NCBI RefSeq assembly: GCF_022790535.1
Contig: NZ_LOHG01000028.1
Span: forward strand, 1-46,753
Origin: Pseudomonas maioricensis
GTDB lineage: Bacteria > Pseudomonadota > Gammaproteobacteria > Pseudomonadales > Pseudomonadaceae
Reading direction: 5' to 3'
DNA: 46,753 nucleotides
Below are positions 33,484 to 42,332 of this stretch, in pieces; the first letter of the stretch is position 1, and every line of letters starts with the position of its first letter. A program made the translations under genes and the position numbers. The notes under the pieces were generated by a model, which was given only the letters and a program-made list of their open reading frames with translations, had not been told where the DNA came from and searched no databases.

Positions 33484-33759
33484 TCAGGCCGTAACCTTGT
33501 CAGACACGTCCGCAGAGTTTCGGGCGGTGGTGGGCGACGCAGTTGCATCAACCGAGGTTGCCGCCTTGATTTTTACAGCATGCAGCCCTTTAGGGCCCTG
33601 GATAATCTCGAAGATGACCGCCTGGCCTGCCTTGAGGGTCTTGTAACCATCCATTTCGATAGCAGAAAAATGGGCGAACAGGTCCTCGGTTTTCCCATCT
33701 TCCAGGATAAAGCCATAACCTTTTGCATTATTGAACCACTTGACCTTACCGCTGAGCAT
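33484..33759 (-). CDS. cspD: Cold-shock-domain protein CspD
   Basis: This small nucleic-acid-binding protein of the CspD type in E. coli inhibits replication in stationary phase. The cold-shock domain occupies residues 1-68 with the RNP1-like GKVKWFNNAKGYGFI and RNP2-like DLFAHFSAI. About 23 extra Ala/Thr/Ser/Asp-rich residues follow, making 91 residues compared with about 74 in E. coli. The ATG at 33759 has AGAGGG upstream. It is divergent from clpS, the arrangement also found in E. coli. Confidence 0.95.
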   Translation of the reverse strand: MLSGKVKWFNNAKGYGFILEDGKTEDLFAHFSAIEMDGYKTLKAGQAVIFEIIQGPKGLHAVKIKAATSVDATASPTTARNSADVSDKVTA

Positions 33760-33980
33760 AGTCACATCCCTCTGCAAAGGACTCCGTTGGGAGTATCATC
33801 CACCTCATCCGCCGGACCGAAAAAAATTTTGGTTGACTGCGCGGACCCTTTTTACCCAATGTGGGTTCTATTGTTTGTAACACCGTTTAGCCGATAGTCA
33901 AGGTCACGCGGCGGTCCATTTGAAAACCGGTCAGACTGCGACTCATTATTCAATCCGCCCCTTTACGAACTTTTCTTTCC

Positions 33981-34343
33981 ATGCATGCAATCAGCAAGAT
34001 TCGACTAACATCAAGTCAGGACAATCCGGATTCCCATGAGGATGACGCGGCGGGCATCGCGGTTCAGGATGCCCAGCCGACGTTGCAGGCGCCACCGATG
34101 TACAAGGTGGTTTTATTTAATGATGATTACACACCGATGGATTTCGTCGTCGAAGTGCTCGAGGTGTTCTTTAACCTGAATCGTGAGCTGGCGACCAAGG
34201 TCATGCTGGCCGTCCATACAGAGGGACGTGCAGTATGTGGATTGTTTACCCGCGACATCGCCGAGACCAAGGCAATGCAGGTCAACCAATACGCCAGGGA
34301 AAGCCAGCATCCGCTACTCTGTGAGATCGAGAAGGACGGTTAA
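33981..34343 (+). CDS. clpS: ATP-dependent Clp protease adaptor ClpS
   Basis: ClpS recognises N-degrons (Leu, Phe, Tyr, Trp at the N-terminus) and delivers them to ClpAP. The 120-residue protein has the flexible N-terminal tail (about 1-38) and the core domain with YKVVLFNDDYTPMDFVVEVL (binding-pocket residues) and VMLAVHTEGRAVCGLFTRDIAETKA. The start at 33981 has no strong ribosome binding site, but the N-terminal MHAISKIRL is like other Pseudomonas ClpS proteins as I remember them. clpA follows 30 bases later. Confidence 0.96.
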   Translation: MHAISKIRLTSSQDNPDSHEDDAAGIAVQDAQPTLQAPPMYKVVLFNDDYTPMDFVVEVLEVFFNLNRELATKVMLAVHTEGRAVCGLFTRDIAETKAMQVNQYARESQHPLLCEIEKDG

Positions 34344-34373
34344 ACGCCGACCACTTGGGTATGAGGTGAAGCT

Positions 34374-36644
34374 ATGTTAAACCGTGAGCTCGAAGTCACC
34401 CTCAATCTGGCCTTCAAGGAGGCTCGTTCGAAACGTCATGAGTTCATGACTGTCGAGCACCTTCTGCTGGCCCTATTGGACAATGAGGCTGCCGCCACTG
34501 TTCTGCGTGCCTGCGGCGCAAACCTCGATAAGCTCAAGCATGATCTGCAGGAGTTCATCGACTCCACCACGCCGTTGATCCCCGTTCATGACGAGGATCG
34601 CGAGACCCAGCCTACGCTGGGCTTCCAGCGCGTTCTGCAACGTGCAGTTTTCCATGTACAGAGCTCGGGCAAACGTGAAGTGACCGGCGCCAACGTGCTG
34701 GTTGCTATTTTCAGTGAGCAGGAAAGCCAGGCAGTGTTTCTGCTCAAGCAGCAGAGCGTGGCCCGCATAGATGTCGTCAACTACATTGCTCATGGCATAT
34801 CCAAGGTGCCTGGGCACGGCGATCACTCTGAAGGTGAGCAAGATATGCAGGACGACGAGGGTGGTGAGTCTTCTGCTTCAGGTAATCCTCTGGATGCCTA
34901 TGCCAGCAACCTTAACGAACTGGCACGCCAGGGGCGCATAGATCCGCTTGTCGGGCGTGAGCAGGAAGTTGAGCGGGTTGCTCAGATTCTGGCCCGTCGT
35001 CGCAAGAACAACCCGCTTCTGGTGGGCGAGGCAGGGGTGGGCAAGACCGCCATTGCCGAAGGTCTGGCCAAGCGTATCGTCGATAATCAGGTGCCTGATC
35101 TGTTGGCCAGCAGCGTTGTTTACTCTCTCGATCTGGGAGCATTGCTGGCAGGTACCAAATACCGTGGCGATTTCGAAAAGCGCTTCAAGGCCCTGCTCAA
35201 TGAGCTGAAAAAACGTCCGCATGCTATCCTGTTTATCGACGAGATTCACACCATTATCGGTGCCGGTGCGGCTTCTGGTGGCGTGATGGATGCTTCGAAT
35301 CTGCTCAAGCCGCTGCTGTCCTCGGGCGATATTCGTTGCATCGGTTCGACAACTTTCCAGGAATTTCGCGGCATCTTCGAGAAAGACCGTGCTCTCGCAC
35401 GTCGCTTCCAGAAGGTTGATGTGTCGGAGCCGTCCGTTGAAGACACCATTGGTATCCTCAGAGGCCTGAAAGGCCGCTTTGAGCAGCATCACAGTATCGA
35501 ATACAGCGATGAGGCCTTGCGCGCTGCTGCCGAGCTGGCATCGCGTTACATAAACGACCGTCACATGCCGGACAAAGCCATTGACGTCATCGACGAGGCG
35601 GGCGCTTATCAGCGTCTGCAGCCTGTCGAGAAGCGCGTCAAACGGATTGAGGTGGCGCAGGTTGAAGACATCGTGGCGAAAATCGCGCGGATTCCACCTA
35701 AGCACGTCAACAGTTCCGACAAGGAGTTGCTGAGGAATCTGGAGCGTGACCTGAAGCTGACGGTATTTGGTCAGGATGCGGCGATCGATTCGCTGTCCAC
35801 TGCGATCAAATTGTCCCGGGCCGGCTTGAAGTCGCCTGACAAACCTGTGGGTTCCTTCTTGTTCGCCGGTCCTACCGGCGTCGGCAAGACCGAAGCCGCT
35901 CGTCAGTTGGCCAAGGCTCTCGGGATCGAGCTGGTGCGCTTCGACATGTCTGAGTACATGGAGCGGCATACCGTTTCACGCTTGATTGGTGCGCCGCCAG
36001 GTTATGTAGGCTTTGATCAGGGCGGTCTGCTGACCGAGGCAATCACCAAGCAGCCACATTGCGTGTTGTTGCTCGATGAAATCGAGAAAGCGCATCCGGA
36101 AGTCTTCAACCTGCTGTTGCAGGTAATGGATCACGGTACCCTGACCGATAACAACGGGCGTAAAGCGGACTTCCGCAACGTGATCGTGATCATGACCACT
36201 AACGCGGGCGCTGAGTCGGCGGCTCGGGCTTCGATCGGCTTCACTCATCAGGACCACTCGTCTGATGCGATGGAAGTCATCAAGAAGAGCTTCACGCCTG
36301 AGTTCCGTAACCGTCTGGACACCATCATTCAATTTGGTCGCCTCAGCCATGAGGTTATCAAAAGCGTGGTGGACAAGTTCCTCACCGAGCTTCAGGCGCA
36401 GTTGGAAGACAAGCGCGTGCTGCTTGAGGTGACCGACGCCGCCAGAGGTTATCTGGCCGAGAGTGGTTACGATGCCGCAATGGGCGCCCGTCCAATGGCG
36501 CGCTTGATTCAGGACAAGATCAAGCGTCCGCTGGCTGAGGAGATTCTCTTCGGCGAACTCTCCGAGCATGGTGGCGTGGTACATATCGACTTCAAGGATG
36601 GTGAAATCACCTTTGACTTCGAAACCACCGCAGAAATGGCTTAA
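34374..36644 (+). CDS. clpA: ATP-dependent Clp protease ATP-binding subunit ClpA
   Basis: ClpA is the hexameric AAA+ unfoldase that feeds substrates, including ClpS-delivered N-degron proteins, into ClpP. The 756-residue protein has an N domain (1-145, MLNRELEVTLNLAFKEA), AAA-1 with Walker A GEAGVGKT and Walker B ILFIDEIHTI, and AAA-2 with GPTGVGKTE and VLLLDEIEKAHPEV. The pore loop is in the ELVRFDMSEYMERHTV...GAPPGYVGFDQGG region. GAGGTGAAG precedes the ATG. It ends in a strong terminator. Confidence 0.98.
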   Translation: MLNRELEVTLNLAFKEARSKRHEFMTVEHLLLALLDNEAAATVLRACGANLDKLKHDLQEFIDSTTPLIPVHDEDRETQPTLGFQRVLQRAVFHVQSSGKREVTGANVLVAIFSEQESQAVFLLKQQSVARIDVVNYIAHGISKVPGHGDHSEGEQDMQDDEGGESSASGNPLDAYASNLNELARQGRIDPLVGREQEVERVAQILARRRKNNPLLVGEAGVGKTAIAEGLAKRIVDNQVPDLLASSVVYSLDLGALLAGTKYRGDFEKRFKALLNELKKRPHAILFIDEIHTIIGAGAASGGVMDASNLLKPLLSSGDIRCIGSTTFQEFRGIFEKDRALARRFQKVDVSEPSVEDTIGILRGLKGRFEQHHSIEYSDEALRAAAELASRYINDRHMPDKAIDVIDEAGAYQRLQPVEKRVKRIEVAQVEDIVAKIARIPPKHVNSSDKELLRNLERDLKLTVFGQDAAIDSLSTAIKLSRAGLKSPDKPVGSFLFAGPTGVGKTEAARQLAKALGIELVRFDMSEYMERHTVSRLIGAPPGYVGFDQGGLLTEAITKQPHCVLLLDEIEKAHPEVFNLLLQVMDHGTLTDNNGRKADFRNVIVIMTTNAGAESAARASIGFTHQDHSSDAMEVIKKSFTPEFRNRLDTIIQFGRLSHEVIKSVVDKFLTELQAQLEDKRVLLEVTDAARGYLAESGYDAAMGARPMARLIQDKIKRPLAEEILFGELSEHGGVVHIDFKDGEITFDFETTAEMA

Positions 36645-36660
36645 GTCTTACGCTTCATGA

Positions 36661-36698
36661 AAAGCCCCGCATCTCGAAAGAGGTGCGGGGTTTTTTGT
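36661..36698 (+). terminator. Intrinsic terminator of clpSA
   Basis: The stem AGCCCCGCATCTC / GAGGTGCGGGGTT with a GAAA tetraloop is followed by six T residues, 17 bases past the clpA stop. Confidence 0.9.
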
Positions 36699-36753
36699 TG
36701 AGTTCATATTGGTGGTGTCGATGGCGCGCGCTGTCTTGCGGTAAGTCTGACGT

Positions 36754-36827
36754 CTGTAGGAGCTGCCGAAGGCTGCGATGGCAATGTATCAGGATGAATG
36801 CTTCGCAGCCTTCGGCAGCTCCTACAG
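36754..36827. repeat. REPIN, family A (intact inverted pair)
   Basis: CTGTAGGAGCTGCCGAAGGC... (36754-36780) and ...GCCTTCGGCAGCTCCTACAG (36804-36827) form an intact pair, the best copy of this family in the window, between clpA and infA. Confidence 0.9.
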
Positions 36828-36859
36828 AGTGACGAGTTTTCCACAAAACCCGGGCACAC

Positions 36860-36889
36860 AAAAACGCCCGGCAGGTGCCGGGCGTTTTT
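36860..36889. terminator. Intrinsic terminator of infA
   Basis: The stem ACGCCCGGC / GCCGGGCGT with loop AGGT has A and T runs on both sides, just past the infA stop on the minus strand; it can also back up clpA termination. Confidence 0.9.
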
Positions 36890-36901
36890 GTTAAGACCTG
36901 C

Positions 36902-37120
36902 TTAACGGGCGCGGTAAGTAATGCGCCCTTTGCTCAAGTCGTAGGGCGTCAGTTCAACACGCACCTTGTCACCGGTAAGAATACGAATGTAGTTCTTGCG
37001 CATCTTGCCGGAGATATGCGCGGTTACGACGTGCCCGTTTTCCAACTCCACACGAAACATGGTGTTGGGCAGGGTGTCGACGACAGTGCCTTCCATTTCG
37101 AAGCTGTCTTCTTTCGACAT
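36902..37120 (-). CDS. infA: Translation initiation factor IF-1
   Basis: IF-1 binds the 30S A site during initiation. The 72-residue OB-fold protein has the standard length and the conserved [27 protein letters not shown] and [13 protein letters not shown] [10 protein letters not shown]. The ATG at 37120 ([11 protein letters not shown]) has GAGGG nine bases upstream. An open extension upstream is not coding. It lies between clpA and bpt. Confidence 0.98.
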
Positions 37121-37220
37121 GCAGTAAAGCCCTCGGTATCTAATGAGTGGCCCGGTGCAAGTGGCGCCAGGCAAAAGCGGCGTGCATTGTGCCCGAAAAA
37201 TGCCGGTTAAGCCAAGGTCT

Positions 37221-37928
37221 TCAATAAAGAGTGATCCATCTTTGGTTTGTCAGCAGCTCGATGGGCCGATATTGGGTCTTGTAATTCATCTTTTGGCAGT
37301 TCTTGATCCAGTAGCCCAGATACACCGCGTGCAGTTGCAGGCGTGCCGCTTCGGCGATCTGCCACAAAATGGCGTAGCGCCCCAGACTGCGGCGCTCTTC
37401 GGCGGGTTCGTAGAACGTATAAACGGCCGAAAGTCCGTTAGGCAGCATGTCGGTAACCGCTACCGCCAGCAGGCGTTTATCCACGCGGAACTCATAGAAT
37501 CTGCAGAAGGGAAGATCGCGTACCAAAAAAGTCGAAAATTGATCGCGACTGGGGGGGAACATGTCGCCATCGGCATGCCTTTGTTCGATATAGCGCTGGT
37601 AAAGGTCAAAATATTCTTCAGTGAAGCGCGGCTTGGCGCTGCGCACTTCGATGTCCGCATTGCGTTTGAAGATGCGTTTCTGCTGCCGGTTGGGTGTAAA
37701 AAGATCGACAGGGACGCGCGCGGGCACACAGGCGCTGCAATTCTGGCAGTGCGGCCGGTAAAGGTGATCACCGCTGCGGCGGAATCCCATGTCCGAAAGA
37801 TCCGCGTAAACCTGCACATCCATCGGCTGGCTGGGATCCAGAAAAAGCGTCGTAGCCTGCTCTTCCGGCAGGTAGCTGCACGAGTGGGGTTGAGTGGCAT
37901 AAAACTTCAGCCGTGCCAGCTCTGTCAT
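37221..37928 (-). CDS. bpt: Aspartate/glutamate leucyltransferase (arginyltransferase family)
   Basis: This enzyme transfers leucine from tRNA to proteins starting with Asp or Glu, making them ClpS substrates. It was long annotated as arginyl-tRNA-protein transferase (ate). The 235-residue protein has an N-terminal cysteine cluster ([11 protein letters not shown] and [13 protein letters not shown]) and the C-terminal GNAT-like fold ([22 protein letters not shown]). A run of eight G residues on the message forms its Shine-Dalgarno region. It lies 33 bases after aat. Leu rather than Arg specificity is known for gamma-proteobacterial Bpt and is inferred here. Confidence 0.94.
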
Positions 37929-37961
37929 GATTGCCCCCCCCTGTAGCCAAAAAATAAATCC

Positions 37962-38675
37962 TTAGTAAGAGTGTATGTCAGCCTGCTGAACTCGCCTAGG
38001 CAGCCAGTCGGCGTCATTAGGCTGGTCCAGATGCTGGCGCAGGTAGTCGGAGAACTCCTTGCGCGGAATAGGGCGGGCACCAAAGCTCTGTAAGTGGCTG
38101 GTATGCATCTGGCAGTCAATCAAAACAAAGCCCCAGGCTTTCAAGCGTTCGACCAGTGTGGCGAAGCCGACTTTGGAGGCGTTGTCGGTCCGACTGAACA
38201 TTGATTCACCGAAAAAAAGTTTACCCATTGCCAGTCCGTAAAGCCCGCCTGCCAATACGTCGTTCTCCCAGACTTCAACGCTGTGAGCATAGCCACGCTG
38301 ATGCAACTCCATATACGCGGCCTGTATCGAGCCGGTAATCCAGGTTCCGTCTGCATAGGCGCGTGGTCCGGCGCAGGCGCGAATCACTGCTGCGAAGTCC
38401 TGATCGAAGGTCACGCGAAAACGTTCCTGACGCATCACCTTGGCCAGGCTGCGCGAAACGTGGAGCTCATCGGGGAAGATCACGGTTCTAGGGTCTGGCG
38501 ACCACCAGAGAATGGGCTGCTCATCCTGAAACCACGGGAAGCAGCCATGGCGATAGGCTTGAACCAGCCGCTCTGGAGAAAGGTCGCCGCCCGCAGCAAG
38601 CAGGCCGTCGGGTTCGCGCAAGGCTTTTTCCAATGGCGGGAAGTTCAGGTTTTCACGGTTTAGCCAAGTCAGCAT
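37962..38675 (-). CDS. aat: Leucyl/phenylalanyl-tRNA-protein transferase
   Basis: Aat adds Leu or Phe to proteins with N-terminal Lys or Arg, creating primary N-degrons for ClpS/ClpA. The 237-residue protein has the family N-terminus LTWL...FPPLEKALREPDGLLAAGGDLS and the core GCFPWF...QPILWWSPDPRTVIFPDELHVSRSL. The catalytic-region GGLYGLAMGKLFFGESMFS and the closing DCQMHTSHLQSFGARPIPR are also present. The ATG at 38675 fits the family start; the longer open frame does not. It is transcribed with bpt. Confidence 0.97.
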   Translation of the reverse strand: MLTWLNRENLNFPPLEKALREPDGLLAAGGDLSPERLVQAYRHGCFPWFQDEQPILWWSPDPRTVIFPDELHVSRSLAKVMRQERFRVTFDQDFAAVIRACAGPRAYADGTWITGSIQAAYMELHQRGYAHSVEVWENDVLAGGLYGLAMGKLFFGESMFSRTDNASKVGFATLVERLKAWGFVLIDCQMHTSHLQSFGARPIPRKEFSDYLRQHLDQPNDADWLPRRVQQADIHSY

Positions 38676-39213
38676 AAGGTCGGTACTTTGCAGAAGGGGA
38701 GGGCGGGGGCGTCGCGCTACTGCAACTCCCTGCGGCACTCGTGGTCATAAACGGTCGTCCGTCACAGGCAAATGTCCCCAAGGGTTTGAACAGGTGGCAC
38801 GTCATGCAGCGGTTCTTTGCCGGGGCAGTGCCTGAGGTTGCCTTCGAAAACTGATCGTTCGGTTAAAGATGCGGCATAAGTCTTTGTCACGAAAGAAAAT
38901 GCATGCTCAAATTGAACGTTTGCGACGGTGCTTGAAGAAGGGCTTCGCCCACGCCAGACTAGTGTTTTGTCGCTTGTACCGGTTTGCTCAATGGCCACGG
39001 GTGAGTTCAGTCCTGCGATTCAGGCTGAAACTACCCGGCTAGCCAGTGGTTTACAAGGCAGGACGCTATCGTGGCATCAGGCGTACAAACCCGTACAATG
39101 CCCGCTTTGCAGTCGGCCGTTCAAGCTATATGGCTTGGCAAATGGTTTCACAACTGCAGTCGTTGGTAGTCAATCACCAGATGTTCGCGCTCTAGCGCAG
39201 GAATAAAAGCGTT
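38676..39213. other. aat-ftsK intergenic region
   Basis: I see no credible gene in about 540 bases. Open frames in 38762-39206 lack any recognisable domain. In the P. aeruginosa order I remember, trxB lies here; no thioredoxin reductase motif (GSGPAG, CATC) is readable on either strand. The right part contains a candidate ftsK promoter. Confidence 0.55.
39071..39099 (+). promoter_or_regulatory. Candidate sigma-70 promoter of ftsK
   Basis: GTGGCA (39071-39076), 17 bases, TACAAT (39094-39099) is a reasonable sigma-70 promoter about 115 bases before the ftsK start. It was found by eye, with no further support. Confidence 0.4.
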
Positions 39214-41616
39214 TTGAAGAAATCCACCGCAGTATCCAGCACCGTTCCGCTCTGGCGGCAGCAATTGCACTACCGGCTCAAGGAAGGTGCGTTGATCGCC
39301 TTTGGCGCGCTGTGCCTGTATTTGATGATGGCGTTGCTGACTTACGATCAGAACGATCCCGGCTGGAGTCATACCAGCAGTTCGGTTGAGGTTCAGAACG
39401 CGGCCGGCCGTGCTGGCGCCTTCTGTGCCGACATTCTGTTCATGGTGTTGGGTTACTTTGCCTATATTTTTCCACTGTTGCTGGCGGTCAAGGCGTATCA
39501 GGTGTTCCGCCATCGCCATGAGCCGTGGCAGTGGAGCGGCTGGCTGTTTTCGTGGCGGTTGATCGGTCTTGTGTTTCTGGTACTCGCCGGTGCAGCACTG
39601 GCGCATATCCATTTCCATTTTGCGGCAGGCTTCCCGGGGTCAGCAGGTGGTGTGCTGGGTGAAGTTCTCGGTGATATGGCCAAGAGAGCCCTGAACATCC
39701 AGGGCAGTACGCTGCTGTTCATCGCCTTGTTCCTGTTTGGCCTCACGGTGTTTACCGATCTGTCCTGGTTCAAGGTCATGGACGTGACGGGCAAGATCAC
39801 GCTCGACTTGTTCGAGTTGTTCTACGATGCCGTCAACAATTGGTGGGCGGCGCGTAACGAGCGCAAGCAGATGGTTGCGCAACTGCGCGAAGTCGATGAG
39901 CGGGTCAACGAAGTGGTTGCACCAGCCACCACTGATCGTCGCGAGCAAGCCAAAGCCAAAGAGCGATTGATTGAGCGCGAGCAGGCGCTGAGCAAACACA
40001 TGACGGCGCGTGAAACGCATATTCCTGCGGTTATCGCCCCTGCACCGGCCAAGGCACCCGAGCCCAGCAAGCGCGTCATGAAGGAAAAACAGGCGCCGTT
40101 GTTCGTGGATAGCGCCGTAGAAGGAACGCTGCCGCCGATATCGATCCTCGACCCGGCAGAAAAGAAACAGCTCAACTATTCGCCCGAATCACTGGCCGCA
40201 GTTGGCCATTTGCTGGAAATCAAGCTCAAGGAGTTTGGTGTTGAGGTGTCGGTGGATTCGATTCACCCAGGCCCTGTGATTACCCGTTACGAAATTCAGC
40301 CCGCTGCCGGCGTCAAGGTCAGTCGTATTGCCAACCTGGCCAAAGACCTTGCACGTTCTCTGGCGGTGACGAGCGTTCGTGTGGTTGAGGTCATCCCGGG
40401 CAAGACCACGGTGGGTATCGAGATTCCGAACGAAGACCGGCAGATCGTACGTTTCTCTGAAGTACTGTCGACGCCCGAGTACGACAACGCAAAGTCGCCC
40501 GTCACGTTGGCTCTGGGGCACGACATCGGCGGCAAGCCGGTGATCACCGATCTGGCAAAAATGCCGCACTTGCTGGTGGCCGGTACAACCGGTTCCGGTA
40601 AGTCCGTGGGCGTTAACGCGATGATTCTTTCGATCCTGTTCAAGTCCGGCCCGGAAGACGCCAAGCTGATCATGATCGACCCGAAGATGCTTGAACTGTC
40701 GATCTACGAAGGCATCCCGCATCTGCTTTGCCCGGTGGTTACCGACATGAAAGACGCTGCCAACGCATTGCGCTGGAGCGTTGCCGAGATGGAGCGTCGT
40801 TACAAGCTGATGGCGAAGATGGGCGTGCGTAACCTTTCCGGCTTCAACCAGAAGGTCAAGGAAGCTCAGGACGCAGGTACGCCGCTGGCAGACCCGCTCT
40901 ACAAGCGTGAAAGTATTCATGACGAAGCACCGCTGTTGACCAAGCTGCCGACCATTGTCGTGGTTGTGGATGAGTTTGCCGACATGATGATGATCGTCGG
41001 CAAGAAGGTCGAAGAGTTGATTGCGCGTATTGCCCAGAAGGCACGTGCGGCAGGTATCCACTTGATTCTTGCCACCCAGCGTCCTTCGGTCGATGTGATC
41101 ACGGGCCTGATCAAGGCGAACATCCCGACGCGTATGGCGTTCCAGGTGTCGAGCAAGATCGACTCGCGGACCATCATCGATCAGGGTGGCGCGGAACAAC
41201 TGTTGGGGCACGGTGACATGCTGTACATGCCGCCGGGCACCAGCTTGCCGATTCGTGTTCATGGCGCCTTTGTTTCCGATGATGAAGTACACCGCGTGGT
41301 GGAAGCCTGGAAGCTGCGTGGCACTCCGGATTACAACGACGATATTCTGGCAGGTGTCGAGGAGGCCGGTAGCGGCTTCGAAGGCGGTAGCGGTGAAGGG
41401 GGCGAAGACAGCGAAAGTGATGCGCTCTATGACGAGGCGGTCAAGTTCGTACTGGAAAGCCGCCGCGCATCGATTTCTGCGGTGCAGCGTAAACTGAAGA
41501 TCGGTTACAACCGTGCCGCCCGGATGATCGAGGCGATGGAAATGGCTGGCGTCGTAACCTCCATGAACACCAACGGCTCGCGTGAAGTGATCGCGCCGGG
41601 CCCGATGCGCGACTGA
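39214..41616 (+). CDS. ftsK: DNA translocase FtsK
   Basis: FtsK is a septal DNA pump that moves chromosome termini and activates XerCD recombination at dif during division. The 800-residue protein has about four N-terminal membrane helices (about 25-190) and a short linker (about 200-310, charged). The RecA-like motor has Walker A GTTGSGKSVGVN and Walker B IVVVVDEFADMMM, and the C-terminal gamma winged helix reads KFVLESRRASISAVQRKLKIGYNRA in its core. The start is a TTG at 39214 with CAGGA upstream. It is the first gene of the plus-strand run to cysG. Confidence 0.97.
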   Translation: MKKSTAVSSTVPLWRQQLHYRLKEGALIAFGALCLYLMMALLTYDQNDPGWSHTSSSVEVQNAAGRAGAFCADILFMVLGYFAYIFPLLLAVKAYQVFRHRHEPWQWSGWLFSWRLIGLVFLVLAGAALAHIHFHFAAGFPGSAGGVLGEVLGDMAKRALNIQGSTLLFIALFLFGLTVFTDLSWFKVMDVTGKITLDLFELFYDAVNNWWAARNERKQMVAQLREVDERVNEVVAPATTDRREQAKAKERLIEREQALSKHMTARETHIPAVIAPAPAKAPEPSKRVMKEKQAPLFVDSAVEGTLPPISILDPAEKKQLNYSPESLAAVGHLLEIKLKEFGVEVSVDSIHPGPVITRYEIQPAAGVKVSRIANLAKDLARSLAVTSVRVVEVIPGKTTVGIEIPNEDRQIVRFSEVLSTPEYDNAKSPVTLALGHDIGGKPVITDLAKMPHLLVAGTTGSGKSVGVNAMILSILFKSGPEDAKLIMIDPKMLELSIYEGIPHLLCPVVTDMKDAANALRWSVAEMERRYKLMAKMGVRNLSGFNQKVKEAQDAGTPLADPLYKRESIHDEAPLLTKLPTIVVVVDEFADMMMIVGKKVEELIARIAQKARAAGIHLILATQRPSVDVITGLIKANIPTRMAFQVSSKIDSRTIIDQGGAEQLLGHGDMLYMPPGTSLPIRVHGAFVSDDEVHRVVEAWKLRGTPDYNDDILAGVEEAGSGFEGGSGEGGEDSESDALYDEAVKFVLESRRASISAVQRKLKIGYNRAARMIEAMEMAGVVTSMNTNGSREVIAPGPMRD

Positions 41617-41689
41617 TCGCGCACTTCCATAAATGCCCCGTCAGCGCTTCAATGCTGGCGGGACTCCACCGAACTCTATGAGGGCTCCC

Positions 41690-42313
41690 ATGCGTCTAAT
41701 CCGCATGTTGTTGGTAACAGCACTGACTTTCTCCGCGATTCCTGCGCACGCCGACAGCAAGGACGTCGCACGCCTGACCCAGTTGCTGGAAACGTCCAAA
41801 ACCCTGACCGCGCGTTTCTCCCAGTTGACCCTGGACGGTGGCGGTACTCAGTTGCAGGAAACGTCGGGTGAGATGTTTTTGCAGCGTCCGGGTTTGTTCA
41901 ACTGGCACACCGATGCTCCTCAGGAGCAATTGATGGTCTCCGACGGCAAGAAGGTTTCCCTGTGGGACCCGGACCTGGAACAGGTCACGATCAAGACCCT
42001 CGACCAGCGTTTGACCCAGACCCCTGCATTGCTGTTGTCCGGTGATGTCTCCAAAATCAGTGAAAGTTTTGATATCACTGCCAAGGAAGCGGGCGGCGTG
42101 ATTGATTTCACCCTCAAGCCAAAAACCAAGGACACCTTGTTCGATAGCCTGCGCCTGTCGTTCCGCAACGGCGTCATCAATGACATGCAGTTGATCGACA
42201 GCGTCGGCCAGCGCACCAATATCCTGTTCACCGGCGTGAAAGCCAATGAGGCGATCCCGGCGAGCAAATTCCAGTTCCAGATTCCGAAAGGCGCTGACGT
42301 CATTCAGGAATAA
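41690..42313 (+). CDS. lolA: Outer-membrane lipoprotein carrier protein LolA
   Basis: LolA is the periplasmic chaperone that takes lipoproteins from LolCDE to LolB. The 207-residue precursor has a signal peptide (cleavage probably after AHA). The mature features include LTARFSQLTLDGGGTQLQETSGE, RPGLFNWHTDAP and the QRLTQTPALLLSGD helix. The ATG at 41690 is chosen because AGGG sits five bases before it and the signal peptide begins there; an ATG four codons earlier is possible. It follows ftsK, as in E. coli, and precedes rarA. Confidence 0.96.
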   Translation: MRLIRMLLVTALTFSAIPAHADSKDVARLTQLLETSKTLTARFSQLTLDGGGTQLQETSGEMFLQRPGLFNWHTDAPQEQLMVSDGKKVSLWDPDLEQVTIKTLDQRLTQTPALLLSGDVSKISESFDITAKEAGGVIDFTLKPKTKDTLFDSLRLSFRNGVINDMQLIDSVGQRTNILFTGVKANEAIPASKFQFQIPKGADVIQE

Positions 42314-42332
42314 GAGGTTTTAACGGTTGTCC

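Noticed and set aside
38676..39213. tRNA gene in the aat-ftsK gap
   Set aside because: No cloverleaf with a GTTCRANNC arm or CCA-adjacent stem could be found by eye on either strand.
41637..41662. Terminator between ftsK and lolA
   Set aside because: CCCGTCAGC and GCTGGCGGG can pair, but there is no T run and the genes are close, so it is more likely an internal hairpin of the operon message.
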